Of a stretch of DNA of 64,000 bases, positions 45,307-54,274 are shown one piece after another; position 1 is the first letter of the stretch; each line of letters starts with the position of its first letter. The notes beneath the pieces are model-generated. The model was not told the DNA's origin, made no database searches, and was given only the letters and a program-made list of their open reading frames with translations. The DNA is from CAIWHR01 sp963724975 (GTDB taxonomy: Bacteria; Pseudomonadota; Gammaproteobacteria; Burkholderiales; Casimicrobiaceae): contig CAVRXB010000005.1 in assembly GCA_963724975.1 (NCBI GenBank), positions 992,001 to 1,056,000 of the forward strand. Direction: 5' to 3'. Made by a program: the position numbers and the translations under genes.

Positions 45307-46029
45307 ATGCAATCCACTGCCGAGCGGGGAGGACCTTTCGGCCGTCGGGAAGTGCGGAACTGGATGCGCGCTTCGCCGCCGGGAATCGCCTTCCGCTATC
45401 CGAGGACCGAGTCTTCCCCTGTCGGCGGTGGTGTGCCGCGGTCGAATTCGCGCAAACGAGCGCGGAAGTGGGTCGCCGCAGCGTGTCTTGCATTGGGGGT
45501 CGCGCTCACCGGCGACGGTCTCTACATTCATGCGAAGTCGTTGCTCGCCCAGGCGCTGCTGCACCGCGCGTGGTTCGCAACCCAGGCGAGCGGCGTGCCC
45601 GCGAAGCCATGGCCGTGGGCGGACACGACGACCGTCGCACGGCTTTTCGCACCGGCACAGGATGTCGACCTTCTCGTGCTGGCGGGCGCGACGGGGCGCA
45701 CGCTCGCGTTCGGCCCAGGACACCACGACGGCTCGGCGATGCCGGGAGAACCCGGCAACACGGTGCTCTCCGCGCATCGCGATACGCATTTCCGCTTTCT
45801 GCACGAAGTCGCCGTCGGCGATTCGCTGATCGTCGAGATGCCAGCGGGGCAGCGCTTCCACTATCGCGTGCGCGAGATCGAGGTGGCCGACCAGCGCGAT
45901 CTCCGCTTGCCGCGAATGCCGGCCGAACCGACGCTCACGCTCGTCACGTGCTATCCATTCGATGCGATCGAGCCGGGCGGACCGCTCCGATATGTCGTCG
46001 TGGCGACCGCCGACAGCGGTACGCTCTGA
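45307..46029 (+). CDS. Class GN sortase
   Basis: Membrane transpeptidase of 240 aa. The catalytic triad is His in LSAHRDTHF (H157), Cys in LVTCYPFDA (C215) and Arg in GPLRYVV (R228). A single TM is near 56-69, followed by GLYIHAKSLLAQ and PWPWADTTTVARL, which are hallmarks of the class GN sortase in Gram-negative bacteria. The N-terminal ~50 residues are longer than usual and non-conserved, yet the ATG at 45307 follows AAGGACGCTGAC. It is expected to cleave the upstream VIT/VWA protein in the periplasm; acceptor unknown. Confidence 0.93.
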   Translation: MQSTAERGGPFGRREVRNWMRASPPGIAFRYPRTESSPVGGGVPRSNSRKRARKWVAAACLALGVALTGDGLYIHAKSLLAQALLHRAWFATQASGVPAKPWPWADTTTVARLFAPAQDVDLLVLAGATGRTLAFGPGHHDGSAMPGEPGNTVLSAHRDTHFRFLHEVAVGDSLIVEMPAGQRFHYRVREIEVADQRDLRLPRMPAEPTLTLVTCYPFDAIEPGGPLRYVVVATADSGTL

Positions 46030-46082
46030 CACGGGAGATTCTCTGGCGCTATCATTGTTCCGCCCAAATCGTGGAGGCGGTC

Positions 46083-46587
46083 ATGAAGCTCGAAGGCTCC
46101 TGTCATTGCGGCGCGGTGAAGTTCAGCGTTGCCTCGCACACGCCCTACCCGTTCATGCGTTGCTACTGCTCGATCTGCCGGAAGACGGCGGGCGGCGGCG
46201 GCTATGCAATCAACATCATGGGAGATGCCTCTTCGCTGCGCGTGCGCGGCGCCAAAGCGGTGAGCGTCTACCGAGCACGAATGCGCGAAAAGCCGCACGC
46301 GCGCGCCACGCTGTCGACCGCACGACGGCATTTCTGCTCGAAGTGCGGCAGCGCCCTTTGGGCGTACGACCCGCAATGGCCCGAATGGGTCTACCCGTTC
46401 GCATCGGCCATAGACACGCCGCTGCCGAAGCCGCCGGAACAGGTCGAAATGATGCTGGACTTCGCAGCGCCGTGGGCGAACATCCCCACGGGAAAAGCTC
46501 ATACGCACTTCCGCGAATTTCCCGACCGAGAGCATCGCCGGCTGGCACAAGAAACGCGGGCTCGAGCGTCGTGTGATTTCTACCTGA
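46083..46587 (+). CDS. GFA (glutathione-dependent formaldehyde-activating enzyme-like) protein (one frameshift)
   Basis: Small zinc protein of the GFA/CENP-V family. It has the Cys pattern GSCHCGAV (C7, C9), RCYCSICRK and HFCSKCGSALWAY. The start ATG follows GGAGGCGGTC. Uncorrected, the frame runs to 46625 with an atypical tail. Dropping one base near 46524-46528 gives the family ending ESIAGWHKKRGLERR and a stop at 46585-46587, 167 aa. That also reduces overlap with the convergent hydratase gene to 8 nt. Despite the family name, activity on S-hydroxymethylglutathione is not shown for most members. Confidence 0.8.
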
Positions 46588-47405
46588 ACTCCACCGTCAT
46601 CCCGCCGATTCCAAGCGCTCCGTAGTCGCTCGCCCAAGTCTGCCCGGACGCTACCGGCCACGCGTCGGTGACCGTGCCCGTCGTCACGATCTCGCCGGGC
46701 GCGAGCGATTGAAATTGCGGCTGCGTCGCGAGGACGCGGACGAGATGCGCAAGCGCCAGCGCGGGGCTGCCGAGCACGTTGGCGCCCACGCCGCGGTCGA
46801 CGACGGCGCGTCCTTTACGCAACGTCAGGTTGAATGTCGGCAGCGCCGCGGCGAGCGCCTCACGATTGCGGTTCGTTACCGGAATCGTCGTGCCCACGAC
46901 CAGCGCACCATGGAGACCGAACGCAGCCGTGCAGTCGGGCGCCGTGAATTTCCAGTCCGGGAAATGGGATTGCACGATTTCGAATCCGGGGGCGATCCAT
47001 TCCACGCATCGGAGGATCTCGAGCGGCTCGTTCGTCGGCGGGATCGCTCTGCGCAGGCGGAACACGACCTCGGGCTCGATGCGCGGCTGGACAGAACGTT
47101 TTCAGCTCGAGTGTCGCGTGACCTTCCTTCGCGAAATGCGTCGAATGCGTCCAGATGTGCGCCCACATCGGCTGGTAGACGCCGTAGCGCGACCAGATCG
47201 TCGTATTGGTGAATCCGATCTTGCGCCCGACCGTCTGCCAACCCTGCGCGATCCGGCGACGGTTCTCGATTTCGCGCAGGACTTCGTAGGCGGCCGGGAT
47301 GTCGAATGCCGGATCGGTGTCGGTGATCGGGGCAATCGTTGTAGCGGTATCGTAGGCGTGGATGAGGCGCGTTGCGATCGCGGCGATGTCATGCGGGGGA
47401 CTCAT
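46580..47405 (-). CDS. 2-keto-4-pentenoate hydratase-like protein, second copy (one frameshift)
   Basis: MhpD-type FAH-superfamily member, different from the one at 35.6 kb. The N-terminal part (TVGRKIGFTNTTIWSRYGV) and C-terminal part (EWIAPGFEIVQSHFPDWKFT; VLGSPALALAHLV; GEIVTTGTVTDAWPV) are in two frames. Removing one base near 47091-47096 gives ELKTFVQPRIEPEVVFRLRR, where the metal-binding E-x-E lies, and 274 aa in total. The start ATG overlaps the stop of the upstream small membrane protein. The substrate is likely a meta-cleavage-type 2-hydroxydienoate. Confidence 0.82.
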
Positions 47406-47617
47406 CGCAGGCCACGGAATCTGCGCAGCAGCGACGTCAACGCGACCCAAGCTCCCGTCGCGATCGCCATGCCGAGCAGCACGGCGACGAGCGCGCCGAA
47501 CAGACCGTCCGAGTGGAGCTGCGTCACGATCACCCACGCAGTGAACCCGCCGATCCCCCCGCAGACGACGATGCCGAGGAGGCTGCCGATAATCGAGCCG
47601 CTCTGGGAGGGTCTCAT
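47402..47617 (-). CDS. Small two-helix membrane protein, unknown function
   Basis: Protein of 71 aa with two hydrophobic segments, about 8-27 (GSIIGSLLGIVVCGGIGGFT) and 39-59, and a basic C-terminus (LLRRFRGLR). The start is the ATG at 47615-47617; the frame is open further upstream but without a domain. Its TGA overlaps the hydratase ATG, so it may be translated as part of that unit. No family recognised. Confidence 0.55.
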   Translation of the reverse strand: MRPSQSGSIIGSLLGIVVCGGIGGFTAWVIVTQLHSDGLFGALVAVLLGMAIATGAWVALTSLLRRFRGLR

Positions 47618-47699
47618 TTGAAAGGCGCAATCGCTTGCCGAGCGGCGCCGAGGCACAGTATAAGGTCCGGACTGCCAATCGAGCGAACGAGGTGATTTC

Positions 47700-49478
47700 G
47701 TGCGAATCCGGCTCCGTATAGTGTTCTTGCTCGTGTTTGCCGGCCTTGTGGCGCCGGCAACCGCCGCCGACATGGCAAAGACGCTGCGTGTTGCGTTTCC
47801 CGTCGCGGAAAACGGTTTCGATCCGCAAGCGGTCTACGACACGTATTCGTTCGATGTCTGCCGCGCCATCTTCGAACCGCTCTACACATACGATTATTTC
47901 GCGCGGCCGGTGCGCCTTGTGCCGAACACCGCCGATGGCCTGCCCGTCGTGACCGACGAAGGGCGCACCTACACCATCAAAGTGAAGCGCGGCATCTACT
48001 TTGCCGCCGACCCCGCCTTCAAGGGCAAGGCGCGCGAGCTCACCGCCGACGACTACGTCTATACGATCAAACGGATCATCGATCCCAAGGTTCGTTCGTA
48101 CTGGCTCTATCTGCTTGAAAAGAACCTGGTCGGCGTGGACGACGTGCTGGCGAAGGCGCGCGCCTCGGGCGCCCTCGATTACGACGCGCCGATCGAGGGT
48201 CTGCAGGTGCTCGACCGTTACACGCTGCGCATCCGTTTCAACAGGCCGGACTACGCGTTCAAGTGGTGGCTCGCGACAGGTCAATTCGGCGCTGTCGCGC
48301 GCGAGGTCGTCGATATGTACAAGGACGCGAGCAACCGGGTGATGGAGCATCCCGTCGGCACCGGGCCCTACCTGCTGAAGCAGTGGACGAGGGGACAACG
48401 AATCGTGCTCGAAGCGAACCCTGCATTTCGCGAAGTGCTCTACCCGGCGCCCGGGGCCGGCAGCTCCGCAGCCGATGCAGCAACCGCCAAAGGACTCGTC
48501 GGAAAACGCCTGCCGATCGTCGGCAAGGTCGACATCGCGATCATCGAGGAGCCGCAACCTCGCCTCCTTAGCTTCGACACGGGCGCGCTCGACTATTTCA
48601 GGGTGCCGCCGACATTGGCTGAGAACGTTCTTATCGGAGACAAGCTCAAGCCGGCGTTCGTGAAGCGCGGCATGGTCCTTCACCGCGAAATCGAGCCGTC
48701 GATCTCGTTCTTCTACTTCAACCTCGAGGATCCGCTTGTCGGCGGCTACACGCCCGAGAAGCTCGCGCTGCGCCGGGCGATCAGCATGGGATATGACCGC
48801 GGCGGGCGCATCACGCAGGTCCTGAATGGCCAGGCGATCCCCGCCACGCAGCTCGTACCTCCGGGTCTTTATGGCCACGATCCGAAATACGTCGCGCGCT
48901 ACGGTTACGACCCCGCAGCCGCGCGTGCGCTCCTCGATCGGTTCGGCTTCAAGGATCGCGACGGCGACGGCTATCGCGAGTTGCCCGACGGCAAGCCGTT
49001 GACGCTGACGCTGGCATCGACACCCGACGCCGCGGCCCGGGTGGATGACGAGCTATGGAAGCGCAGCATGGATTCGATTGGCCTTCGTGTAACGTTTCTG
49101 AAGAACAAATGGCCCGAGCTCAACAAGATGTCGGAGGCAGGGCAACTCATGATGTGGGGCCTCGGCTGGATCAGCAATATTCCAGACGGGCGCGACTACT
49201 TCAGCTATTTCTACAGCCCGAACATCGGAACGTCGAACGATGCACGCATGCGCCTTCCGGCGATGGATACGATGTTCCAGCAGGCGCTGGCACTTCCCGA
49301 CGGCCCGCAGCGGACGGCGCTGTTCGACCAGATGAATGATCTCGTTTTCGACTATGCACCCTGGATTCTGAGCAACTACCCGTACACCAACATCGTCGCG
49401 CAGCCGTGGCTCAAGGGCTACAAGCACAACGCTTTCATCCCACAGCAGTGGTGGTACTACGACGTTGCGGCGCATTGA
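47700..49478 (+). CDS. ABC transporter substrate-binding protein, SBP_bac_5 family
   Basis: Periplasmic binding protein of 592 aa (family 5, peptides/opines/nickel or bile-acid-like ligands). It starts with GTG behind AGGTGATTTC. A Sec signal is at about 1-23 (LVFAGLVAPATA). Family blocks are FEPLYTYDYF, RGIYFAADPAFKG, HPVGTGPYLLKQW and RAISMGYDRGGRI. No permease or ATPase genes are adjacent, so it is an orphan receptor here and may share a transporter encoded elsewhere. Confidence 0.88.
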   Translation: MRIRLRIVFLLVFAGLVAPATAADMAKTLRVAFPVAENGFDPQAVYDTYSFDVCRAIFEPLYTYDYFARPVRLVPNTADGLPVVTDEGRTYTIKVKRGIYFAADPAFKGKARELTADDYVYTIKRIIDPKVRSYWLYLLEKNLVGVDDVLAKARASGALDYDAPIEGLQVLDRYTLRIRFNRPDYAFKWWLATGQFGAVAREVVDMYKDASNRVMEHPVGTGPYLLKQWTRGQRIVLEANPAFREVLYPAPGAGSSAADAATAKGLVGKRLPIVGKVDIAIIEEPQPRLLSFDTGALDYFRVPPTLAENVLIGDKLKPAFVKRGMVLHREIEPSISFFYFNLEDPLVGGYTPEKLALRRAISMGYDRGGRITQVLNGQAIPATQLVPPGLYGHDPKYVARYGYDPAAARALLDRFGFKDRDGDGYRELPDGKPLTLTLASTPDAAARVDDELWKRSMDSIGLRVTFLKNKWPELNKMSEAGQLMMWGLGWISNIPDGRDYFSYFYSPNIGTSNDARMRLPAMDTMFQQALALPDGPQRTALFDQMNDLVFDYAPWILSNYPYTNIVAQPWLKGYKHNAFIPQQWWYYDVAAH

Positions 49479-49492
49479 CTCGCCGCGGAGGC

Positions 49493-50257
49493 TCAGCGCT
49501 TCGGATGTATGACGGGCTTGGGCGCGAACGCCACGGTCCCGGACGGCTCTGCAAGCGACGCGGTTTGCAACACCGCGAGCAGGCTTTCGAGTCCGAGCTC
49601 GAACGTACTGTCCCACCACGGCGACTTGAAGTACGGGGCCGCGGCCGCGAGGTGCGGGCAATATTCTGCAACGTACGCCTCGCTCACCGGCACCGCCGCC
49701 GACGGCCCCTTGGCGTAGCCCGCCGTTTCGTCGAGCGCGGCGCCCGTCACGTAGTAGCTTAGGACGCGAAACCACTGAGCAGCAAGCCGATCGTCGTTGG
49801 GCACCGCGTTGCGGGCGAGCTCGAGCACCTCGTCGATGACGCGTACGCCGGTCGGCGTGTTGAGACGGTGTGTGGCGAGCAACTGGAACAGGCGGGGATA
49901 GCGATGGGCGAGCGCGCGGAACGAGTACATCATCTGCCGCAGACGTGCGATCGGATCGGCGCCCGGCGGTCGCGTGGCGAACTCCCCGATCACGTGATCG
50001 ATGACCGCGTCGAGCAGATGCGCCTTGCTCGGAAAATAGTGGTAAATGCTCATCGGCTCGCAGCCGAGGAAAGTGCCGAGGCGGCGAAGGCTGAAATCGG
50101 CAAGACCGTCGCGATCGATCAGCGCAAGAGCAGAGGCGATGATCCGCTCGCGCGTCAGCGGCAGGCGCACCGATGAAGCGGCGGATAGGCCCGGTTTCAG
50201 TCCCTGGCGCGGCGCGGCGGGACCGCGATTGGGGGCTGCCCGAGTCTTCGCCGTCAT
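49493..50257 (-). CDS. TetR family transcriptional regulator
   Basis: Regulator of 254 aa. A roughly 30-residue basic, Pro/Arg-rich lead precedes the helix-turn-helix (RERIIASALALIDRDGLADF then LGTFLGCEPMSIYHYFPSKA). A TetR C-terminal ligand domain follows. The last 15 residues are low-similarity. It is divergent from the sterol-desaturase gene. Two copies of a palindrome in the shared promoter region are its likely operators, suggesting autoregulation and repression of the desaturase gene. Confidence 0.9.
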   Translation of the reverse strand: MTAKTRAAPNRGPAAPRQGLKPGLSAASSVRLPLTRERIIASALALIDRDGLADFSLRRLGTFLGCEPMSIYHYFPSKAHLLDAVIDHVIGEFATRPPGADPIARLRQMMYSFRALAHRYPRLFQLLATHRLNTPTGVRVIDEVLELARNAVPNDDRLAAQWFRVLSYYVTGAALDETAGYAKGPSAAVPVSEAYVAEYCPHLAAAAPYFKSPWWDSTFELGLESLLAVLQTASLAEPSGTVAFAPKPVIHPKR

Positions 50258-50262
50258 GATAG

Positions 50263-50290
50263 TTGCAATCTTACACCGTAAGGGTATAGT
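50263..50290 (+). promoter_or_regulatory. Sigma-70 promoter of the sterol-desaturase gene
   Basis: TTGCAA (50263-50268), 16 bp, TATAGT (50285-50290). The first operator palindrome lies between the two hexamers and the second just beyond the expected transcription start, as expected for direct repression. Confidence 0.6.
50270..50282. promoter_or_regulatory. TetR operator candidate 1
   Basis: CTTACACCGTAAG, a palindrome CTTAC-N3-GTAAG located between the -35 and -10 boxes of the divergent promoter. Confidence 0.6.
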
Positions 50291-50300
50291 TACGCAATCG

Positions 50301-50315
50301 ACTTACAGCGTAAGT
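50301..50315. promoter_or_regulatory. TetR operator candidate 2
   Basis: ACTTACAGCGTAAGT, the same palindrome as operator 1 with a changed spacer base and one more base pair on each side. The centre-to-centre distance of 32 bp is about three helical turns, so both sites face the same side of the DNA. Confidence 0.6.
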
Positions 50316-50341
50316 CCGTGTAGATCTGACCGGAGGGATTC

Positions 50342-51130
50342 ATGGACACCGTCGACTTCATCGGGCTCCTCGTGCCCGTCACCTATTTCCTGTTCCTGAT
50401 CACCGAGAAGCTCTGGCCGGCGCGGGAGTTTCCGCCGCGCAAAGGCTGGCAGTGGCTCGGCGTCGGCTTGCTCATCCTGATCTCCACGATAGGGGTCGTC
50501 GTGCCGCTCCTGATCCCCAGCGAATGGCTCGACGCGCACCGCTGGCTCGACGGTACGCGCCTGGGCGTTGTCGGCGGCACGATCGTCGGGTACGTGCTCT
50601 TGGAAGGTGTCGTCTACGCGTGGCATCGAAGCGCACACAACGTCGGTTTCCTGTGGCGCGGCTTCCATCAGATCCACCACAGCCCGCAGCGCGTCGACAT
50701 TCCCGGTTCCGTACTGTTCCATCCGCTGGAGATGATCGTCTATGTGATGCTTCAGCTCTTCACGACGGTGATCGTGCTTGGCCTCGACCCGCTCGCCGCC
50801 GCGCTCGTCGGCTATCTCATCGCCTTCAACAGCTACTTCCAGCACTGGAACGTGGGCACGCCACAGTGGCTCGGTTATTTCATTCAACGGCCCGAGTCGC
50901 ACTGCGTTCATCACAGAATGGGCGTCCACTACTACAACTACGCGGACTTTCCACCGTGGGACATGCTGTTCGGCACGTTCCGCAATCCCGCGAAGTTCAT
51001 GGGCGATTGCGGATTCGAAGCGGGCGCCGATCGAAAGCTCGGCGCGATGCTCGCGTTTGCCGACGTCAACGCACCTCTCTATGGACCAGGCAATCTTGGC
51101 GCCAAGTCCACGGTTGCAGCTGTCAAGTAA
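50342..51130 (+). CDS. Sterol desaturase/fatty acid hydroxylase family membrane protein
   Basis: Di-iron membrane hydroxylase family, 262 aa with about four TM helices. The His clusters are WHRSAH (H95, H99), HQIHH (H109, H112, H113), FQHWN, and CVHHR with HYYNYAD near the C-terminus. The start ATG follows GGAGGGATTC. The substrate may be a sterol, fatty acid or carotenoid-like lipid. It is controlled by the divergent TetR gene by inference from twin operators. 51131-51248 holds only the thiolase leader. Confidence 0.9.
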   Translation: MDTVDFIGLLVPVTYFLFLITEKLWPAREFPPRKGWQWLGVGLLILISTIGVVVPLLIPSEWLDAHRWLDGTRLGVVGGTIVGYVLLEGVVYAWHRSAHNVGFLWRGFHQIHHSPQRVDIPGSVLFHPLEMIVYVMLQLFTTVIVLGLDPLAAALVGYLIAFNSYFQHWNVGTPQWLGYFIQRPESHCVHHRMGVHYYNYADFPPWDMLFGTFRNPAKFMGDCGFEAGADRKLGAMLAFADVNAPLYGPGNLGAKSTVAAVK

Positions 51131-51248
51131 TAGGATGGCCACCCATTTCATGTGCCGCATCCGTCACGCTGTTGACCGCAGTCAACCCTTCCCGTGCGAA
51201 GAATTCCGATTCGCAGGATAATTGACGTCCTTTCTTCGGAGGTCAGTC

Positions 51249-52439
51249 ATGAGCGAGCAACGGGAAGTCGTCATCCTGAGTGGAGTCCGCACCGCCATCG
51301 GCGATTACGGCGGCAGCCTGAAGGACATCGCGCCCAGCGACCTCGCCGCGCGTGTGGTCAAGGAGGCGGTGAGCCGCGCGAAGGTTGATCCAGCCGATGT
51401 CGGCCAATGCGTCTTTGGCAACGTAATCCACACCGAGCCCAAGGACATGTACATCTCGCGCCTCGCGTGCGTGAACGGCGGCTTGCCGCACGACACCGGG
51501 GCGCTGACGCTCAACCGGTTGTGCGGCAGCGGCATGCAGGCGATTGTCTCGGCGTCGCAGTACATCAAGCTTGGCGACACGGACGCCGCGGTTGCCGGCG
51601 GCGTCGAGAGCATGAGCCGTGGCGCCTATGTGTCGACCAGCCAGCGCTGGGGCGCGCGGATGGGCGAGTCGAAGCTGATGGACATGATGGTCGGCGCGCT
51701 GACGGACCCGTTCGACACGATCCACATGGGTGTCACCGCTGAAAACGTGGCGGCGAAGTGCGGCCTCGACCGCAACGTCCAGGACACGTTCGCCGTCGAG
51801 AGCCACAAGCGCGCGGCGGCGGCGATCGCCGCCGGACACTTCAAGAGCCAGATCCTGCCGATCGAATTGAAGAGCAAGAAGGGGCCGGTCGTGTTCGACA
51901 CCGACGAGCACGTGCGCGCCGACGCCTCGCTCGAGGGCATGGCCAAGCTGAAGGCAGTGTTCATCAAGGAAAACGGCTCGGTCACTGCCGGCAACGCGTC
52001 CGGCATCAATGACGCGGCAGCAGCGGTCGTGCTGATGGAAAAATCCGCGGCCGCGAAGAAGGGGCTGAAGCCGATGGCCCGTCTCGTCGCTTACGGTCAC
52101 GCGGGGATCGATCCGAAAATCATGGGATTGGGACCAGTGAGCGCGGTCAAGCGCGCACTGGCGAAGGCCGGCCTCAAGGTTTCCGACATGGACGTCATCG
52201 AGTCGAACGAGGCGTTCGCGGCGCAGGCGCTCGGCGTATCGAAGGAATTGGGCCTCGACCCGAAGAAGGTGAACCCGAACGGAGGCGCCATCGCACTGGG
52301 TCACCCGATCGGCGCCACCGGCGCGATTCTCACGATCAAGGCCATGTACGAGCTGCAGCGCACCGGCGGCCGCTACGCGCTCATCACGATGTGCATCGGT
52401 GGCGGTCAAGGCATCGCGGCGATCATCGAGCGGATGTAG
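51249..52439 (+). CDS. Acetyl-CoA acetyltransferase / beta-ketothiolase
   Basis: Thiolase of 396 aa, catalysing reversible condensation or cleavage of acyl-CoA and acetyl-CoA. The nucleophilic Cys is in NRLCGSGMQAI (C92), with His in ALGHPIGATGA (H352) and Cys in TMCIGGGQG (C382). The start ATG follows GGAGGTCAGTC; an upstream extension of nine codons is unlikely. The stop TAG is formed by a TA followed by the first G of the MITE-like element, so the element sits flush against the gene end. Confidence 0.93.
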   Translation: MSEQREVVILSGVRTAIGDYGGSLKDIAPSDLAARVVKEAVSRAKVDPADVGQCVFGNVIHTEPKDMYISRLACVNGGLPHDTGALTLNRLCGSGMQAIVSASQYIKLGDTDAAVAGGVESMSRGAYVSTSQRWGARMGESKLMDMMVGALTDPFDTIHMGVTAENVAAKCGLDRNVQDTFAVESHKRAAAAIAAGHFKSQILPIELKSKKGPVVFDTDEHVRADASLEGMAKLKAVFIKENGSVTAGNASGINDAAAAVVLMEKSAAAKKGLKPMARLVAYGHAGIDPKIMGLGPVSAVKRALAKAGLKVSDMDVIESNEAFAAQALGVSKELGLDPKKVNPNGGAIALGHPIGATGAILTIKAMYELQRTGGRYALITMCIGGGQGIAAIIERM

Positions 52440-52705
52440 GGCCTGTTAACGCTATGGGCGCATACGCGAACGAGTGGCGTGGGGCGCCAATCGCGACAGC
52501 CGACGATGCCAAGACTGGTGGTCTTGGCGAGGAGAGCAACAAAGAGTGGCGCCCCAGGCCGCGCGTTCCCTTCGGGTTGCTGGCGAAAACGCCCATCGCG
52601 GCGTTGCAAAGTCTCGCCGGGTGCCCGACCCGCGTTCGCCCTCGCGCCTTGCGCTGGGCGTTTTCGCCCGTGCAACGCGTTTGTGTCCATAGCGTTAGCA
52701 GGCCC
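52439..52705. mobile_element. 267-bp MITE-like element with 19-bp terminal inverted repeats
   Basis: Left end GGGCCTGTTAACGCTATGG (52439-52457) and right end CCATAGCGTTAGCAGGCCC (52687-52705) are inverted copies matching at 18 of 19 positions. TA flanks both sides (52437-52438 and 52706-52707), as for IS630/Tc1-mariner insertions. It has no coding capacity. Inside, GGCGAAAACGCCC and GGGCGTTTTCGCC form another inverted pair, so a transcript would fold strongly. No transposase and no second copy are in the window. Confidence 0.72.
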
Positions 52706-52726
52706 TAAATCGATTTGCGCGTCGCG

Positions 52727-53749
52727 ATGACGGTATCCCGTCTTCGCGTCGGCATCGCCGGCCTCGGTCGGCTCGGCCGCCGTCACGCAACGATGCTCGC
52801 CCGTCAGATCGCGGGTGCCGAGCTCGTCGCAGCCTGCAGTCCCGTCGTCGATGAGCTCGCGTGGGCGCGCGATACGCTGGGCGTCGCGCACATGTTTGGC
52901 GACTACGCGCAAATGCTTGCGCACCCGGGGCTCGATGCGGTGTTTCTGGTGACGCCGACGACACTGCACGCCGACCAGATCATCGCGGCGCTGAAAGCCG
53001 GCAAGCACGTGTTCTCGGAAAAGCCGCTGGCACTCGATCTTGCCGATTGCCTGCGCGTCGAGCAGGAGGCCGCGCGTCATCCGAAGCTCAAGGTGATGAT
53101 CGGCTTCGTCCGCCGCTTCGACCCGCACTATCGTGACGCGCAGGCCAAGATTGGCGCTGGCGCCATCGGCCGGCCGTTCCTCGTGCGCTCGCAATGTGCG
53201 GATCAGAACGACCCCGACGGCTTTTTCGTGCGCTTCGCGCCGACCTCCGGCGGAATCCTGCTCGACATGAGCGTCCACGACATCGACGGCGCGCGCTGGC
53301 TGCTTGGCGCGGCGAAGGCCGCCCGCGTCTACGCGACCGGGACGATCGCGATCCATGAAGGCCTGCGTGCCTGCAACGACGTGGACAACGCCGTCGCGAT
53401 CATCGAATTCGAAGGTGGAAGCGTGGCGACGCTGTATGCGTCACGCACCTTCGCCCATGGTCACGAATCGATGACGGAGATCGTCGGCACCGCGGGTCGC
53501 CTCACGGTCGGCGCGAATCCGCGATTGAACCGGGTCGAGATTTCCGACGCGCACGGCGTGCGCAACGAATGCACGCCGACGTTCTACGAGCGCTTCGAGG
53601 AAGCGTTTCTGCGCGAGCTCACGGAATTTATCGACATCGTGCGCGAGGATCGCACGCCGCCGCTGACGCTTGCCGACGCCACCGAAGCGACGCGAATCGG
53701 CATCGCGCTGACGGAATCGCTGCGCTCGCGCCGGCCGATCGATCTCTAG
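52727..53749 (+). CDS. Gfo/Idh/MocA oxidoreductase, inositol 2-dehydrogenase-like
   Basis: NAD-dependent dehydrogenase of 340 aa. The Rossmann motif is GIAGLGRLGRRH near the N-terminus, followed by the EKPLA motif and the catalytic DMSVHDIDGARWLLG, in which Asp and His match inositol 2-dehydrogenases (IolG). The start is the ATG at 52727; a TTG four codons upstream is less likely. The other iol genes are absent nearby, so the exact polyol or sugar substrate is open. It begins 21 nt after the MITE-like element. Confidence 0.87.
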   Translation: MTVSRLRVGIAGLGRLGRRHATMLARQIAGAELVAACSPVVDELAWARDTLGVAHMFGDYAQMLAHPGLDAVFLVTPTTLHADQIIAALKAGKHVFSEKPLALDLADCLRVEQEAARHPKLKVMIGFVRRFDPHYRDAQAKIGAGAIGRPFLVRSQCADQNDPDGFFVRFAPTSGGILLDMSVHDIDGARWLLGAAKAARVYATGTIAIHEGLRACNDVDNAVAIIEFEGGSVATLYASRTFAHGHESMTEIVGTAGRLTVGANPRLNRVEISDAHGVRNECTPTFYERFEEAFLRELTEFIDIVREDRTPPLTLADATEATRIGIALTESLRSRRPIDL

Positions 53750-53782
53750 TTCACTACCGCTTCCCCTGCGACAGGCTACTAA

Positions 53783-54274
53783 TCAAGGTCTCGGTGCGGG
53801 GTGGATGTTGTCGACCCAGTGCACTGCTTCGGGATTGGGCTCGACATTGGGCAAGTCGAGATTCACCACGACGGGCTCCTGGCCGCTGCGGCAGAGCACG
53901 CACGACAGCGGCTCCGTGTCGCTCGCGTTGATCTCCTGGTGCGGGACGTACGGCGGCACATAGATGAAGTCGCCCGGACCCGCCTCCGCCACGAACTCGA
54001 GACGATCGCCCCATTTCATCCGCGCGCGCCCGCTGACGACGTAGATCACGCTTTCCACCGGACCGTGATGGTGGGCACCGGTCTTCGCTTTCGGGTGGAT
54101 GACGACGGTGCCGGCCCAGAGCTTCTCCGCCCCCGCGCGCGCATGCGTGATCGCCGCTGCGCGATTCATGCCGGGTGTCTGCGGCGTGTTGGTGTCGAGC
54201 TCGTTCGCGTGCACGACGCGAACCCCGTGCAGCCGCCACTTGGAAACTGATGCGGAAACCGGTGCGTCGGTCAT
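53783..54274 (-). CDS. Cupin domain-containing protein
   Basis: Single-cupin protein of 163 aa. Cupin motif 1 contains GAHHHGPVESVIYVVSG (metal His cluster and Glu) and motif 2 PGDFIYVPPYVPHQ. No signal peptide is seen. It is downstream of, and overlaps by ATGA with, the Bug-type binding protein gene, so the two are cotranscribed. It is likely an isomerase, dioxygenase or binding function in metabolism of the imported compound; unproven. Confidence 0.85.
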   Translation of the reverse strand: MTDAPVSASVSKWRLHGVRVVHANELDTNTPQTPGMNRAAAITHARAGAEKLWAGTVVIHPKAKTGAHHHGPVESVIYVVSGRARMKWGDRLEFVAEAGPGDFIYVPPYVPHQEINASDTEPLSCVLCRSGQEPVVVNLDLPNVEPNPEAVHWVDNIHPAPRP

